The notes beneath the pieces are model-generated. The model did no database searches. It was not told the origin of the DNA and was given only the letters and a program-made list of their open reading frames with translations. A stretch of 64,000 nucleotides of DNA from Archegozetes longisetosus (Eukaryota > Arthropoda > Arachnida > Sarcoptiformes > Trhypochthoniidae). Positions 12,297-24,950 of the stretch are shown in pieces. The stretch lies in NCBI GenBank assembly GCA_018873245.2, contig JAEMBT020000001.1:6662220-6726219 (forward strand), in the 5' to 3' direction. A program made the translations under genes and the position numbers. Within the stretch, counting starts at the first letter, position 1, and the number at the start of each line of letters is the position of its first letter.

Positions 12297-12724
12297 GGTT
12301 TACTTCCGATTGACCAACAAATGAAAGACCAAAAACCAAAAGCCCAACAAATAAAAGACCAACAAATAAATGACCAAAAAATCAAATCTCTTAATTTATC
12401 AAATAATTAAATAAACATCTGTTTTCAGATTATTGAACGAGTCACATTTATAAGATGTTTTATAGATTTCAAAAAAAGGCCTTCAAATTTTGAATTTTCT
12501 GAAAACTTATTATTAGTAATGCACTGATATTTACTCTTATTTTCCAATAATAAAATTTGTTGTCTAATTTTAACTATAGAAAAAACATTACTTAAGCATT
12601 GCTTAAATGAATTGCTATTCAATAATAACCTTAGCATAAATTTGTTGGGCATTTATTTATTGGGCTTATTTTGTTGGGCTTTTAGTTTTTGGTCTTTTAT
12701 TTGTTGGTCAATCGGGAGGACACC
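12297..12724. mobile_element. 428-bp MITE with perfect 8-bp target duplication
   Basis: The ends GGTTTACTTCCGATTGACC and GGTGTCCTCCCGATTGACC (inverted) extend into about 55-bp inverted repeats rich in ACCAACAAAT and CCCAACAAAT units. The octamer CATTTTTA is present on both sides (12289-12296 and 12725-12732). An 8-bp duplication fits hAT or P-type insertion; the ends do not start with the usual hAT CAG. A 75-residue antisense frame at 12425-12652 is not convincing. Confidence 0.85.
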
Positions 12725-12941
12725 CATTTTTAACCATTTTAATCTTTCAACTATTCTCTTGAAGGGATGTTTATGACTGTTTACTATATGTTATTGATCA
12801 AATTAACAAGTTTTAGAAAACGTCTTAATATTAATGCTATATTTGTTTTTATATGTGTAAGAATAGAAGTTCAAGAATGGGATGAATTTTCAACTCGTTG
12901 ATCAATATGAATACAAATAAGCAGGTAAAACAATGAACTTA

Positions 12942-13430
12942 TGGTAGGATTTCTGTTGTGCAGGCAGCGGAATCCCTGTTTTTAAAATCCCTATATGCTG
13001 GTGTAAAAACCCTAAAAGCTTAGAATGACTTTTAGACCAATGATATTAAACGACTTTAGCCGCTAATTTAAAACATACTCGTAACGGCAGCTCAAGAAGC
13101 GTGCGCCCAAGAAGTTGTTTCCACAAAAGATATGGAAATAAAAGTGGTGTACATACTCAAACAAGTGATTAGAGTATAATATTGATATTTATCATCTATG
13201 ACCATGGATCAGTTTAGGGTGATAATCATGTCTATACTCTAATCAGTCCTCTGAAGTAGTACACCACTTCTGTCTTGATATCTTTCGCTGAAAAAACTAT
13301 TATACAAATTAAATACTCTCTATCAGTTTTTGTATTTTGCAATATTTACTATACAAAAGCCGGTATTTTGGGGTTAAGGTTAGGAATAGAGAATTCTTTA
13401 AGCAAACGCCTGCACAACTGAAATCTTATC
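12942..13430. mobile_element. 489-bp MITE enclosing a second hairpin
   Basis: The ends GGTAGGATTTCTGTTGTGC (left) and the inverted GATAAGATTTCAGTTGTGC (right) match, and GAACTTA flanks both sides (12935-12941 and 13431-13437). Inside, 13115-13305 forms its own inverted repeat (AAGTGGTGTAC...GTACACCACTT and GATTAGAGTATA...TATACTCTAATC). It may be one element with stacked arms or one inserted in another. Confidence 0.7.
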
Positions 13431-13437
13431 GAACTTA

Positions 13438-15389
13438 GTTTTCTAATATCCTATTTTACAGCCGATAAGACACACTCGCGGATGAGTTGCGGCAAAAATT
13501 TTGAAAGTCTCTGAATAGCTTCTCTATTTCTCTATTAAGATCCATAAAGGGCTTAACTAATATGAAGCTATCCTTATTATTAGTAATGAAATCATTAGTA
13601 ATATAATCGGAGATTGCATTACAAAAAAGTAATGCATATTTATAATAAATATCTTTTAGACATTTTATGTGTGTAATAATTTGATTATAACTTAAACTTT
13701 AGCTAAAACTACTTCAGTTTATCAAACTTTAACTGAAACTAATTTTTTGATAAATAACTTTAGAACTAAAAAAGTCTAATATTTGACATGTTTTATTGTC
13801 TTTTAAGTGAAATCTGTTGAACATAAGAAAATTTACAGATTGAATTTTAATCTTGTATTCAGCATCGTCATAAGTGTATAATCGTCCTTGTCGCAGGATG
13901 CACCTCAGTTTTTCAACAACATCCGTTTTTCTTCTCGAAAGCGCGTCTCATCGGCCGTAAAATAGATTAATTTAAAACAATCCTTTGTATAAATACAAGC
14001 GTGTGATTAAAGTCTCAAGGACTTCAAGTTCATGCTAATACTACATATAATGAAATTTTAGGTTTTATAGTCAGATTCTGATAAGTGCTTGTAAGTTATA
14101 TTTTTTTTTAGAGAATGTTGATGATAGGTAAATTCTATAACTTTATTAGTCTGCGATAAAAGTACACTTCTATGGCCCAAGCTATGATGTATTTTTAATA
14201 CTTTTGAAAGACACTGGAAATGATAATCTTTCAGGCGTCATAATGTCCAGTAATTGTCCAGTAATAGACTTATAATGCGCTTCAGGCTATTCAATGATTT
14301 CTCTTTTTTGAGAGAAAGTTTTAAACTTATACAAACTATTCTATCAGTAAAGGGCTTCAAATCAAGTTCAATTTACTTATTTTGAATATATTTTGAAGTT
14401 TGCTCTGAAATTGAACTAGTTACTATTATATTTGACTTGTAAATGTTGGCTTCGGATAAGACTAGGATACTGATAATTGCTTAGAAATGCTTGCTTTTTA
14501 TGTACTACTTTTAGGTACTCTTATGATTTCATCATTTTAATCTAAATGCATCCGAATTTTTATTAGTTTTCAGATGTACTTTTCAGCTATAACTTTGAAT
14601 TTAAGAGCTTATTGAAATTAAGAATTTTTTGAAAAATACCATATTAACAGCAGAGCAATATATTCATAGCATTTGTGTCATTTAATATTTAATTAACTTA
14701 TTAATTTACGCCAAATATTAGATGTCGGTAGAAACCATAAAAATCTTAAGGTTACGTAAAACTGCATAGACTGAAAGTCGTATAAATACCTATAATATGC
14801 CTATTTAGCAATCGTTCCCTAATTTCAAGTGAAAAAAGTCTAAAAATTAAATATTAAAGACAATGATAGTGCCAGAAATAAATTTTATTTTTATGATAGT
14901 CTATAAAAAATGTGATGATCTGAAAAATATGAATGCGGATCACGCTATATTGATAATAATTCTCTTATTGTTTTTGTATTGAAGCTCGAAACTACCCGTA
15001 TAATTAAACTTTAAAATTCAATGTGAGAATAGTACCATTTGGAGTGAAATTTTCATATATATTTCTATAATTTATTGCACACTTTGTAGAGAAGCGATAC
15101 AACACGCGATGTAATAGTAATGAAGACTGCCTTTTTATGACTTGCTGAGAGAAAAGACCATGCAATTCAAATTGCATTTCAAAAAATAGAAAAGTTTTAC
15201 TAATATCTTGAAAGCTTTGTTATTTTAAGAATACTCGGTAAATAAGAAGCTTCATTACTGAAGTTCAACTTATTTTCTCTTACAGTTAACACCACCGGTG
15301 AAGATCTTATTGGAAAGTTAGATCTGTTTTGTTGATAGTTTTCTTTAAAAGAATCAGTAGAAACAAAATTAAGTAAAACTTCCAAAAAA
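13438..15389. other. Upstream intergenic region of the glycosyltransferase gene
   Basis: No gene, repeat array or clear element is visible. The last few hundred bases should contain the promoter and 5' leader of the gene starting at 15390, but I cannot identify a TATA box or initiator with confidence. Confidence 0.4.
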
Positions 15390-18300
15390 ATGTTTGAAAG
15401 ACTATACTTTTCCACGCGTTTACAATTGGCTACAAATCTAATCCAAAGATCATTCATAGTGCTAAACATAATAGTTTTAATCCTAATAACATCTTACTTG
15501 ATAATGAACGGTAAAACTGTCTTCAGTCTAAGCACATGGTCACAAGCATCAGGACTGGTATTGTCAATAAATCAGTTTTCGATGAACGAAACAATATCTA
15601 AAATGTCAGCGTTAGATCAACACTTAAAATCATTAAAGACTGTTGGTAGAGAAAATGATTCTCGTCTAGTGTATCCTGAAGAAATCTCTGAAATGACTCA
15701 AATGACAATCAATAAAATCAATTGCACTCAAAAATTAGGCGCAGACTTATTGCTTCTTGTTATGGTTTTAAATCGTGTCGAAGACTTCACCCGAAGACAA
15801 ACCATTCGGGACACTTGGGGCAAAGATTTCAAGAATAACTCCAAGTCTAAACTATATTTTGCTGTGGGCCTGTCTAGAGATGAGAAAGTTCAAAATCAAT
15901 TGGAAATTGAAGATCAGAGCTATAACGATATAATTCAATGGGCTTACTATGAAAGTTACTACAACTGCACTATCAAAGTATTAGGCATTCTTCGATGGGC
16001 TTCTTTGAATTGTCCATTAGTCAAGTTTGTGCTTAAAGTTGATGATGATAGCCTTTTAGTTAGTAATAACTTGCTGGACTTTACTCATAAAACTTTCCCG
16101 AACAGTATCTATGGCCATTTATGGCGCCATCCAAGGGTTTTACGAAATGCTAGTTCAAAATGGGCCATAACTACAAAAGTAAGTCTTTATATTATTTGAT
16201 ATCCTTTTGACCAGTGGTTCAGTCCTTCAGATTGTCTGCTATATTATTTTCTATTCTTATTCATAACTGAGTTATGGCAAGTTTAGGATCCAGTTCCCTT
16301 TGCATCTAGAATAATAATAACAGACTATTTATTTTTATTCTTAGCTTAGGTCATGATTTATTTCATTATTTTTTAGCTTCCCTGTCTGTATTAGTGAATG
16401 ACTTGAATCTAAATTGTATGTTGAGTAGAATTTGAAAGAACTCGATCTGTAGTTAAAACATTTGGCTGTACCAGATGTTTGTTAATTGAATCTTATGAGT
16501 GATTGAAACTTTTTTTAATCACTTCTAGTGCGGACTAGTTATTAAGTTTCACAAATGATTGAAAATTTTTATCGGGCGTAAAATTACTTGCATAGCAATT
16601 AAGAATTGCATTCATTGTTGAGTTCAAGTTACTTAATTTAGACAAAGAGGAAATTGGCTTTATTTGAGGCATAGAATATTCTGTGGTGAATAGGACACAA
16701 AATAAATAGATTGCTGATAATTGAAGTGTGGTTTTAAAATTAACTTCTCTTAATATTATGCTCGGAGAATAATTCTGCTCAAAATTCAATTGTTTGTAAA
16801 TTTATTAGTGAATGAAAACAAAGATATTTTACATAGAATTAACTTAATAATAAAGTTTTAGTTTGGTTAATTGCTGTTGGTAGCCTGTTGTTCATAGCTA
16901 TTCATATTCGAGTTTAAGTACACGACAAAAGGTTTTCTGGAATAGCTTTCTGGCAATTTGTCCATTTCTCTTTTAATTTTTCGATCAACTGTTCAACAGA
17001 TCCAGCTTTAAGAGATAAATGTGCAAAATACGAATCACTACTGGAACCATTTGAACCATCAATTGTGAATCAACTTCCGTAGTCTTCAGTAATGTGTTAG
17101 TAATGACTTAAGTGCACCCATTCTTAACTTATTTGAACACTTTGCTTTAGCTTTTGATTTTGATTACTTACTTGAGCAGTTTTTCTCTTCAACTTTTTTG
17201 GTTTCATGTTTAACTAAATAATTCTTAGTACTTTTATTGCAAACATTTAGTTCTTTTCCCAATTTTACACAGCTTTTAGAAATGTTGTGTACATTTTGTT
17301 CAACTTGTTCTTCCATTTGTCTTTTTGACTTCTTAGGCTTTCGGTCACTGCTAGGTTTTCTTTCGAGTTTGTTATTTTCTGCTCAAGTTATGATACACAG
17401 TTGCTGTGTCCATTTTTTGTCATTAGTAATATTGGCAGTATTTGATTTTTCTTTATTTATGTACTGTTTATAGAAATTTTTAATGTGGTTTTGAATTAAC
17501 GTTTGCAGATTTAGTAAACATTTTAATTTATGCAAACTATATTCAATTCTAAAAGCTATAATAACTACGCAATTAGTTTATGTACTCAGGTATTTTGAAA
17601 AAATCTATATATGAACGTCCTGATAATAAAAAAACATATATCTCTTGAAGCATTGAAACGAGTGAAACGCACTTAAAATTACGCTTTAAAAATGCTTATC
17701 AAAATTCTATTATGGTCAAGACTTTTCCAAACATCATTATTTATAATTTTTCATTGAAACTTTTATTCAATTCTATTATATTATATGAGTAAAGTATGAG
17801 CTGTGCTCAATGTTTAAAGCAAAATTCAAAAAGAGGTTAACTCGAGATATAATTTTTTCTGCTATCAAAACGTTCATATGTATTGTATATAGACTTATTT
17901 TGTGCGAGCATTTTCTTCGAGCATTTTACTCAATCGTTAAATTTAGCACTATTGATATGCATGGCCCTACTTCACTTGACAAACACCAGCTAGACGGTAA
18001 CTACCAGACTGACAGTTCATTAGATTAACAGTGTTAGACTGATAGATTATTAAGCCGACAATTGAAATTCTTAGCCTAGGTAAATGCATAGGTGACACCA
18101 AGACCCAACCCCCATGCAAATAATTCATTCTAACCATAACCTAATTAAAAACGTGATCTAATTTAAGTGAGAATAGACTGGATTGGTAGTGACCTAACTC
18201 AAAATCATCTTAAATTAGATTTGGTTAGGCTAGGTTGAATTATGGTGCGGCACTTAATCATTATAAGTGGTATAAGTTAAGTAATGCATTGCCGGCCTAA

Positions 18301-20725
18301 CGGGCTGTCGGTCTAGTGATCTGTTGATCATATTGAACGAGACCCGACATGCATAACAATGCATTTACTCTTAATTCTCAAAATATGATACCGAGTTAGC
18401 AATAAATTAAGATTCATGTTTGTCTTTTCGCTCAAGTTATAACAGATCAATAAATTTATGAACAACGAATAACATAGTTATTTAACATGGATTTTTAAAA
18501 TAATGCTTAATATGGCTGGATTGCATTTGTGTTGCATTGAATTAGGACTGAACTACAAACTGATCTTAAATATTAGACTGTATACTGAAGGGTATTTGTA
18601 AAAGTGACTAATGAAGACATTAGTATGATTAACAGTAAAAGTGTGTACTATTGAGGAAATTGCATGAACAAAATAGATTAACGCCTCACAAATAAAATTC
18701 TGGACTGAGTTTGGTCTTATTAAAAACTTTAATTTCTTTCAATGAAACTTACAAATAGTATATTAAAAAGGAGATTATAAAGCCATCTGTATGATTGTTA
18801 AAAGGAAATTACTGTCAATATAACACTTAACTAAATAATGGCTTTCAAGCAAGAAGTACTTCGTGAAGGTGTTGTACAATTGCATAATTTGCATTATGAT
18901 TCACATTTAGACAGACCGAAATAGTTTACTGTTGATTACTTTGTTGATGAAAATACTTCCAAAAGTACAGTATATTTTATTCCTACAGAAGTATTTGAAT
19001 CGAGGGAGTCTAAAACGAAAAGTGACAAGTGGTAGACCTGCAAAAATAGTGACCGAAAAGAAACTAAAGTAAATGAGGAGAAAGCTTAGCTATAAAGACA
19101 GTCTCAGAGCGAAAATGTGCAAAAGAAACTTAAATATATCCAACAATGTGTTTCATACTTACTGAAAATCAATACACTAATGATTCAGAAGTAGAATATG
19201 CAAATCAGCTCAAAAATGTCAATCGTATCAAATCTTATCTTAAAAATGCTTATCTGAATGTTGTCCAAAGGGTTTACCAACTTAGGTTCGAACCAACTTA
19301 AGAAAAACGGTAGACGATGGACTACTTTCGGTTGCACATTAAGTCAAATTATATTCAAATATAATGTAGTTTCATTTTGAAAATTTAAAGTTTCAATAAA
19401 GTGTTTGATAAAAATTTAATGAATTAATCAACTCAGTCTAGAATTTTGTTTGTAAGGCGTTATATACCAAAATGTATAGCATTCAAACATTGCATTGAAT
19501 GACTTCACTGTAGCTTATAAATATCCATAATCATAACGATTATCATTTTTAATAAGTCATTGAAAATTCAATTATTTGTATTTCATTAAAGATTTTCTAT
19601 TGATTGAAATGATTGATAGCTAAAGCTTTTGAGGATCTGATCAATTTTTCGTCAATACTATAGAGATGTTACGCACAGTCAGCTACTTACTACCAGTGCT
19701 TTACACATAAGTTATATCTATAAATTTTGTTCAGACAATTATTTCCTCAATAGTAAGTATTGAATTGTACTAACCTATAAATCTTATGATCAAGATTTTA
19801 TTAATAATTCAATGACCTGATCAAGAATTGATTTGTATCTGGGCAAATCTTACAACGAGAATGGCTGAACTGTCTGCGAAACCCAGAATCTGAGTATTGC
19901 TTTTTAGGAACAATACTTGATTCTGTCGAAGATAACCACAGTAAAATACCGATACAACAGTCTATTTTTTAATAATTGATTACAATGAGCGAATCTCTGA
20001 CATTTAGCATTATCTTACACATTCAACGTCCAATCACATAAATAATGTTAACTGCCATAGGGATTGCTCGTTGAAAGCAGTTATAAAATTGGACTATTGT
20101 ACAGCATTCTTATTGGCATCATCTTCAACAGATCAAAGTATTTTTTATAGTATAATATTCTGTATTCCGCGGACTGACAAAATATCTCACCCGTTGTTCA
20201 AATCGTTGACAAGTTTTCGGTTCATTTCAATATAGACTTTATTATCATTTATATTGAAGTTTTTATCACTAACTCAAACCCTTATATCTTATGCATAAAT
20301 AGGATTATTCTGACTTTTATTACCCAAACTTCATCGGAGGTCCATGGCTCATACCAGGCTCAGCAGTCTTACCCCTATACGAGACCGCGATAACACAATC
20401 ACTGCCAGCGATTCCCTTCGAAGATGTCTACATGACAGGTATAGTGGCAGAAAAGCTAAATATTCCTCGTAAGGATATGATTGGCCACACATTTTTGAGT
20501 CCCTTAAGTAACTGTGATACTTCAAAGCTAGACATGTGTTGGTATAGCAAGAACTCTATTTTCTGGCAGGGAATCAACGACACTTCAATGGTTAATTTGT
20601 ATAAGAAAATCAAAAATCTTAATCCAATAGATTGCCCCAGACTGTCTTTGCATGTAATTTCTTCTTATATATATTATTATTTTAAGCTTCTATTTGATGG
20701 ATATAAAGCTTGTATTTTATCCTAA
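15390..20725 (+). CDS. Beta-1,3-galactosyltransferase family (GT31), two exons
   Basis: Exon 1 is 15390-16178 and exon 2 is 20303-20725, joined across a 4.1-kb GT..AG intron in phase 0, giving 403 residues. The protein is a type II Golgi membrane enzyme, with a short N-terminal tail and a hydrophobic anchor at about residues 21-39. GT31 motifs follow in order: RRQTIRDTWG (135-144), an IIQWAYYESYYN acceptor-region motif (181-192), the metal- and sugar-nucleotide-binding DDD (218-220), KWAITTK (257-263) across the splice site and EDVYMTG (303-309). The family transfers galactose or N-acetylglucosamine from UDP in beta-1,3 linkage; which sugar cannot be told. The length is normal for the family. 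The intron holds transposon debris. The gene is convergent with a nucleotide-sugar transporter gene that could supply the donor. Confidence 0.88.
16535..16789 (-). CDS. Doubtful 84-residue frame in the intron
   Basis: This open frame lies antisense inside the large glycosyltransferase intron. It contains a hydrophobic stretch at about residues 24-36 (SAIYLFCVLFTTEYS) that could be a late signal sequence or anchor, and nothing else I recognise. A 30-residue lead before the hydrophobic part is unusual for a signal peptide. No flanking exons fit it. It is listed because of the hydrophobic segment, but it may well be chance. Confidence 0.12.
   Translation of the reverse strand: MNFEQNYSPSIILREVNFKTTLQLSAIYLFCVLFTTEYSMPQIKPISSLSKLSNLNSTMNAILNCYASNFTPDKNFQSFVKLNN
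16914..17500 (-). pseudogene. Lysine-rich reading frame with several stops (unknown origin)
   Basis: On the minus strand a coding-like, charged sequence runs from about 17500 to 16914. In one frame it includes KSNTANITNDKKWTQQLC, an in-frame TGA, then about 70 residues from about 17382 to 17171 rich in Lys and Glu (for example ERKPSSDRKPKKSKRQMEEQ), a TAA and SKSKAKAKCSNK. After a frame change it ends with SYFAHLSLKAGSVEQLIEKL and a stop at 16914-16916. The pattern fits a decayed, intron-free copy, but I do not recognise the parent. Alternatively the 17171-17382 segment is a real exon, because it is followed by GTAAGT. It is nested antisense in the glycosyltransferase intron. Confidence 0.35.
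18838..19165 (+). pseudogene. Tc1/mariner-type transposase N-terminus, decayed
   Basis: Frames with stops and shifts retain the DNA-binding half of a mariner-like transposase. YFVDENTSKSTVY is a helix-turn-helix segment, and in another frame GSLKRKVTSGRPAKIVTEKK has the basic GRPAK hook typical of the linker between the two helix-turn-helix units. The next stretch, about LSYKDSLRAK...LNISNN, fits the second helix-turn-helix. No catalytic triad is visible downstream. It lies in the intron of the glycosyltransferase gene, in the same orientation, and must be spliced out with it. Confidence 0.5.
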
Positions 20726-21961
20726 TATTTAATCTGATTTGTGAATAGCTATGTGAAGTTTTATAAATATTTGATGCAACGAAGAATACTATATTTCAGA
20801 TTTTTCTCTAACTGTTAACTAGTTGCTAGAGAACTGATTAATTAATTTTAACGATTATGGACTGTGATATATCTGTATATTAATTCATTTTATTGTATCA
20901 TTTTTTCTAATCAACTCACATTAGATCTTATTCATCAAAAATATGTTTATTACAAATAAACTCGAATTTTAATTAAAAATTATTCTGTATTCATAAGAAA
21001 ATTGATTATTACATTCAATATGAAACCTATATTTCATTTGTAAGTTATCGGGCTTTTAATTAATTTCGGTTTAATAACATGAATGTTGGTTCAAAGTTAA
21101 ACGGCACTTAATATTTAGTAAAAAAATCATCATGTAAGTTTATTCAATTAAGTCAAACATTACAAATGGAAACACATAATTCTTATTAACTTCAACCTTC
21201 GAAATATTCATAGATTAAAGTTATTTTTAGAAACCTTAATAAAAGTAAGGATCGAAAGTTTTTTCATTTAAATATTGCTATTTTCAGATCTAGATTAGAT
21301 AGTTTTGCAAAATATATACAAGTATTTGCTACCATTTTTTAGACACGGGAAAAAGTTAACATCTCTAATCAAAAAATAAAGCCCAATCTGAGCGCTGGGC
21401 TTTTCTGTATTTATCGTAGAAATAATAAATATAAATATTGTTTAAATAATTGATGATAGTTTAACATTTGATATCGACCGCTTAGATAACTTCACTTATC
21501 ATATACTCGCCTAGTAGTAAAAACGTTACACAAAGATACCACAAATACGCTTTCTAATACTGAGTCACATGCGGTTAACGAATGAAAAGTTAGGATTGAA
21601 TAATAAACTTGATTAAATGGTTGATTCACTGAACCTACGGCTTTTTAATGGAGTACTTTAGGCTATTTGATTAAAATTTGCAAAATTTTAATACTATTAT
21701 CATATGAAATACAAGGTCTAAATTGCAAAAAACTGTTGACATACTTGTCTTACAATTGATGATGAAATCTCTGAAATCGATATTAAAAAAGTTGATCTAT
21801 TAACAAAAAACTTTTCATTTGGCTAATGCATTCTCGGAATACAATAAATATTATTTATGAAAACATAGAAAAGATAACATTATCGTTTAAAAGTTTTAAT
21901 GGACAATAAAAAACATCTGAATTTGAGCGTAAAAAACTTATAACTAATGATCGAATGATCA
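20726..21961. other. Convergent intergenic region between two glycosylation genes
   Basis: Both flanking genes end here. An AATAAA at 20955-20960 could be the polyadenylation signal of the glycosyltransferase gene. A GC-rich hairpin with AGCCCA...TGGGCT near 21371-21393 stands out in AT-rich surroundings. No gene is seen. Confidence 0.5.
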
Positions 21962-23911
21962 TTAGATCTCTCTTTTATCTTCAGTTTCATGAAGAGATGG
22001 TTCAACTGTAATAATACTCTCAGTATTAAAATTTTCACATTTAACAACGTAAATAATTTTTCTTATCAAACTACTAAAAAAATTATTAACAACTGGTAAG
22101 TCCATGAATAATAAACTACCAGAAAACACCATTAAAGTTGCCAACCAGTGGATAAAAGTGAATGGATTATTAAAATAATAAATAGAGAAGACTAGAGAAA
22201 TAAACTTTCGTATAGTTAGAACTAATGTGACTGTTAGTGAAGTGCATTCAGTCATAAGGACCATGATTGAAGCGATACAAGCGTATTGCGTAATCGTATC
22301 TATGATTAGATATATCCAGAGTCGAGGTATGTTTAATAGCGATGGTTCTGATGAGTTGAATATTATTGACTGGTGGTAGATGTCGGTCAGCATTAGTAGA
22401 AATCCTGGCATTGATAGTGCGTGCTATTAATAGAAATAAATTCTCGTTAATGCTTAATACTTTGTTTCCGTAGCTTTTTCGTTTGATGTGGGTATTTCTT
22501 ATTTTTCTTGTTTCTCATATCTAACTCTTTCAATTACATGTCTTATGGCATGTGACGTATATTTTGTTTGAGTTGCCTTTGAGATTTTTATATTTAGATT
22601 TGAAAATTTTTTATTAGTTAGCTATTCATTCGTTAGTGAAAATATGTTTTCAAGTTTGAAAAGTGTTGAAAAACATTGACAAAAGTTATATAAACTTAAA
22701 AACTAAAACTGAAACTTCGAAACTAAAAAGTTGGAAAGATTTAAACTTTGACCGATTTTTGTAACAGATCAAACTAAAGTCTCAAATAAAACCGTGCTTT
22801 ATGCTGCATAAAAACTAAACAACATTTTTCTCAATAACAAACTCTCATAAGTGATACTTAAAGTGATAGAAAGCAGATGTATAGGAAAGTCTGTGAGAGA
22901 AAATATGCATAAAACTCATAGATTTTTGCATTGACAAGACAGCTGAACAACAAAACAAAAATTGAAAATCAAATCACTTGATAAAAGAGCGCTTCTTTAG
23001 CATGTTTGCCGTAGGTAGTGAACAATACTTCTTGATATATACCACATCTGGCACTTGCAAACAGAGCAAAAGTTAGTAGAGATACACCAATCGCGAAATC
23101 AAAGGTCGTATAAACTCTTTTAATTTTAATTGAGCTTAGTGTTGTATCCAATTTTTTCTCATTATCTGGAGGTTTATTGCTGTGAGATGAGGCCAGAGTT
23201 GCCATAATTATGCCTATTGTTATGATAGCAACCGACAAGTATTTACAATTGGAATACTTTCGCTTCAGTATAATTATTCCTAATATCATGTTTGCCAACA
23301 GAGAACCCTTCAATTAAGAGACTATGGTTACATTTCTAGGATTTTAGGCTTAAAATCTTTTTAAATGTTTTACGGATTTGAATATGATGTGAAGAGGAAC
23401 TGATATATTGAAGTTGAGAGAATAGTTATTGCTGACACTGACCAAAAAGAAGAGGATCACTAGAGTTATATATTTTCTGTAGATGAAACAAAAACAATTG
23501 ATTTATAATATTTGACGCTCAATCAAGTCTGAGGTATCCAAAAATCTAGTTAATCGTCTATAAATTATACAGAGTTAGGAATAGATTATTCTTATTACAG
23601 TTTCCATCATTGCACTTATTATGAAATGAGATGAAAAATTGATACTGAAATTTGTGATTACTTCATTGGTATTACCGGTTGCTTGCGACCGAAATTAGTA
23701 GTAAATATAAAGCCTTCAAGTGATATGAAAACAAAGTTTGCAAAAGTGATTAGATTTCCGCTTCCAGGAGATGCCCTATCAGTAGTGAGAAAATTTAATA
23801 AAATAACCAGTAAATCTTTTATATATTAAAATACCTGATAATTGCTTCGAGAAATACAACGTTAACCCAACATGATAAGATTACAATCAATATAACGATC
23901 GGCACTTTCAT
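21962..23911 (-). CDS. SLC35B4: SLC35B4-type nucleotide-sugar transporter, five exons
   Basis: I can place every splice site. Exons are 23835-23911, 23662-23775, 23374-23476, 22978-23307 and 21962-22423, all with GT..AG introns of about 50-560 bp and consistent phase, coding 361 residues (family about 330). Family landmarks in order are an N-terminal hydrophobic segment (MKVPIVILIVILSC), the PGSGNLITFANFVFISLEGF block, SVSNNYSLNFNISVPLHIIF, GSLLANMILGIIILKRKYS, ARCGIYQEVLFTTYGKHAKE, and ECTSLTVTLVLTIRKFISL near the C-terminus. About ten membrane segments are expected. The family carries UDP-N-acetylglucosamine and UDP-xylose into the Golgi/ER lumen in exchange for UMP. The C-terminal tail is longer and charged (HETEDKREI). 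Substrate is inferred from the family. Confidence 0.92.
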
Positions 23912-24942
23912 TGGTATAGATTTTGCATCAGTTATGAAGACCTGAAATTGATTAATGAACTTCTGAACATATGCCATTATAATTATAACTAATTATGTCT
24001 ATTTGGCACTGAGACTATCTTTACAATAATTCTTTGGTAACTATTCACTATCAACTAATAAGGCGATTTGAATGTACAAGTTGCTAGAAGCAAATTATTT
24101 TATAACTATCACAAAAATATATGGTATGAATATAAGCCATCTGAACTGAAGCGAAACACTTTGTAAAGTCCTCATCTGTCGAGTTGTGCCTACAGTCTGT
24201 TAACAGTTATACTAAAAACCAGCACGTTTGTAGCTGTCGACATGTGTTTTGATACATGTTTTTGCGGAACGTATATTGTATACTTACAATTAAATGTGGT
24301 TTTATATATTTTCTGAATATTTTGTTGAAAGATAGTGAATATGTGCCCTTGTTATCAATTTTTGACACGCACAACACACTTCAACTGAATAGCATATTGG
24401 ATTGTTTGGTAATTACTTTGTAGTCAAGTAATAGCAAGTCTGATATTTTGGCACCATTTCGTATAAATTTATTATCTAATCATTATATTCCAACAACGCT
24501 TTATGAATATTTTAAAAGTTATAGTTTTAGCCAGAGATTCAACATTTAGTGTAAAATGAGTTCGATCACGAATTTTCACAACTATTGTAATTATTATTGA
24601 TTTGATGTTGCAAATTTATAGATATTCGAAAAAGTTATAAAACTTCAAACAACATACATTTGCTAAGTACCAGATAAAAAGTTGAAAAATCAGCTAAAAG
24701 TTATCAGAGTAGCTAAAAGTTGAATCACGAATTAAAACTTTAGGCCTTACGTGAAAAGTGTTTAAATTAATAAGAACTATGTGACTGAACATGTTAGCCA
24801 AAGGAGTGTTGTGCCATTATTCAATTGTTAGATTCTATGGCAACTAAAGATAACATTGCATTGTGAAGCACAAACACTACTGACATCCAAGGTTTGTACA
24901 ATAACTTAAATGCCTTACTAAACCAAACTTTCTATTGAGAAA
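23912..24942. other. Upstream region of the transporter gene
   Basis: No coding sequence is seen. It should contain the minus-strand promoter of the transporter gene just above 23911, which I cannot delimit. Confidence 0.4.
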
Positions 24943-24950
24943 GTGATGAG

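Noticed and set aside
17237..17473. Hydrophobic plus-strand frame in the glycosyltransferase intron
   Set aside because: It is the antisense shadow of the Lys-rich minus-strand sequence.
21365..21405. Hairpin AGCCCA...TGGGCT followed by T-rich sequence, like a bacterial intrinsic terminator
   Set aside because: It lies between spliced animal genes; a single GC hairpin can occur by chance and Pol II does not use such signals.
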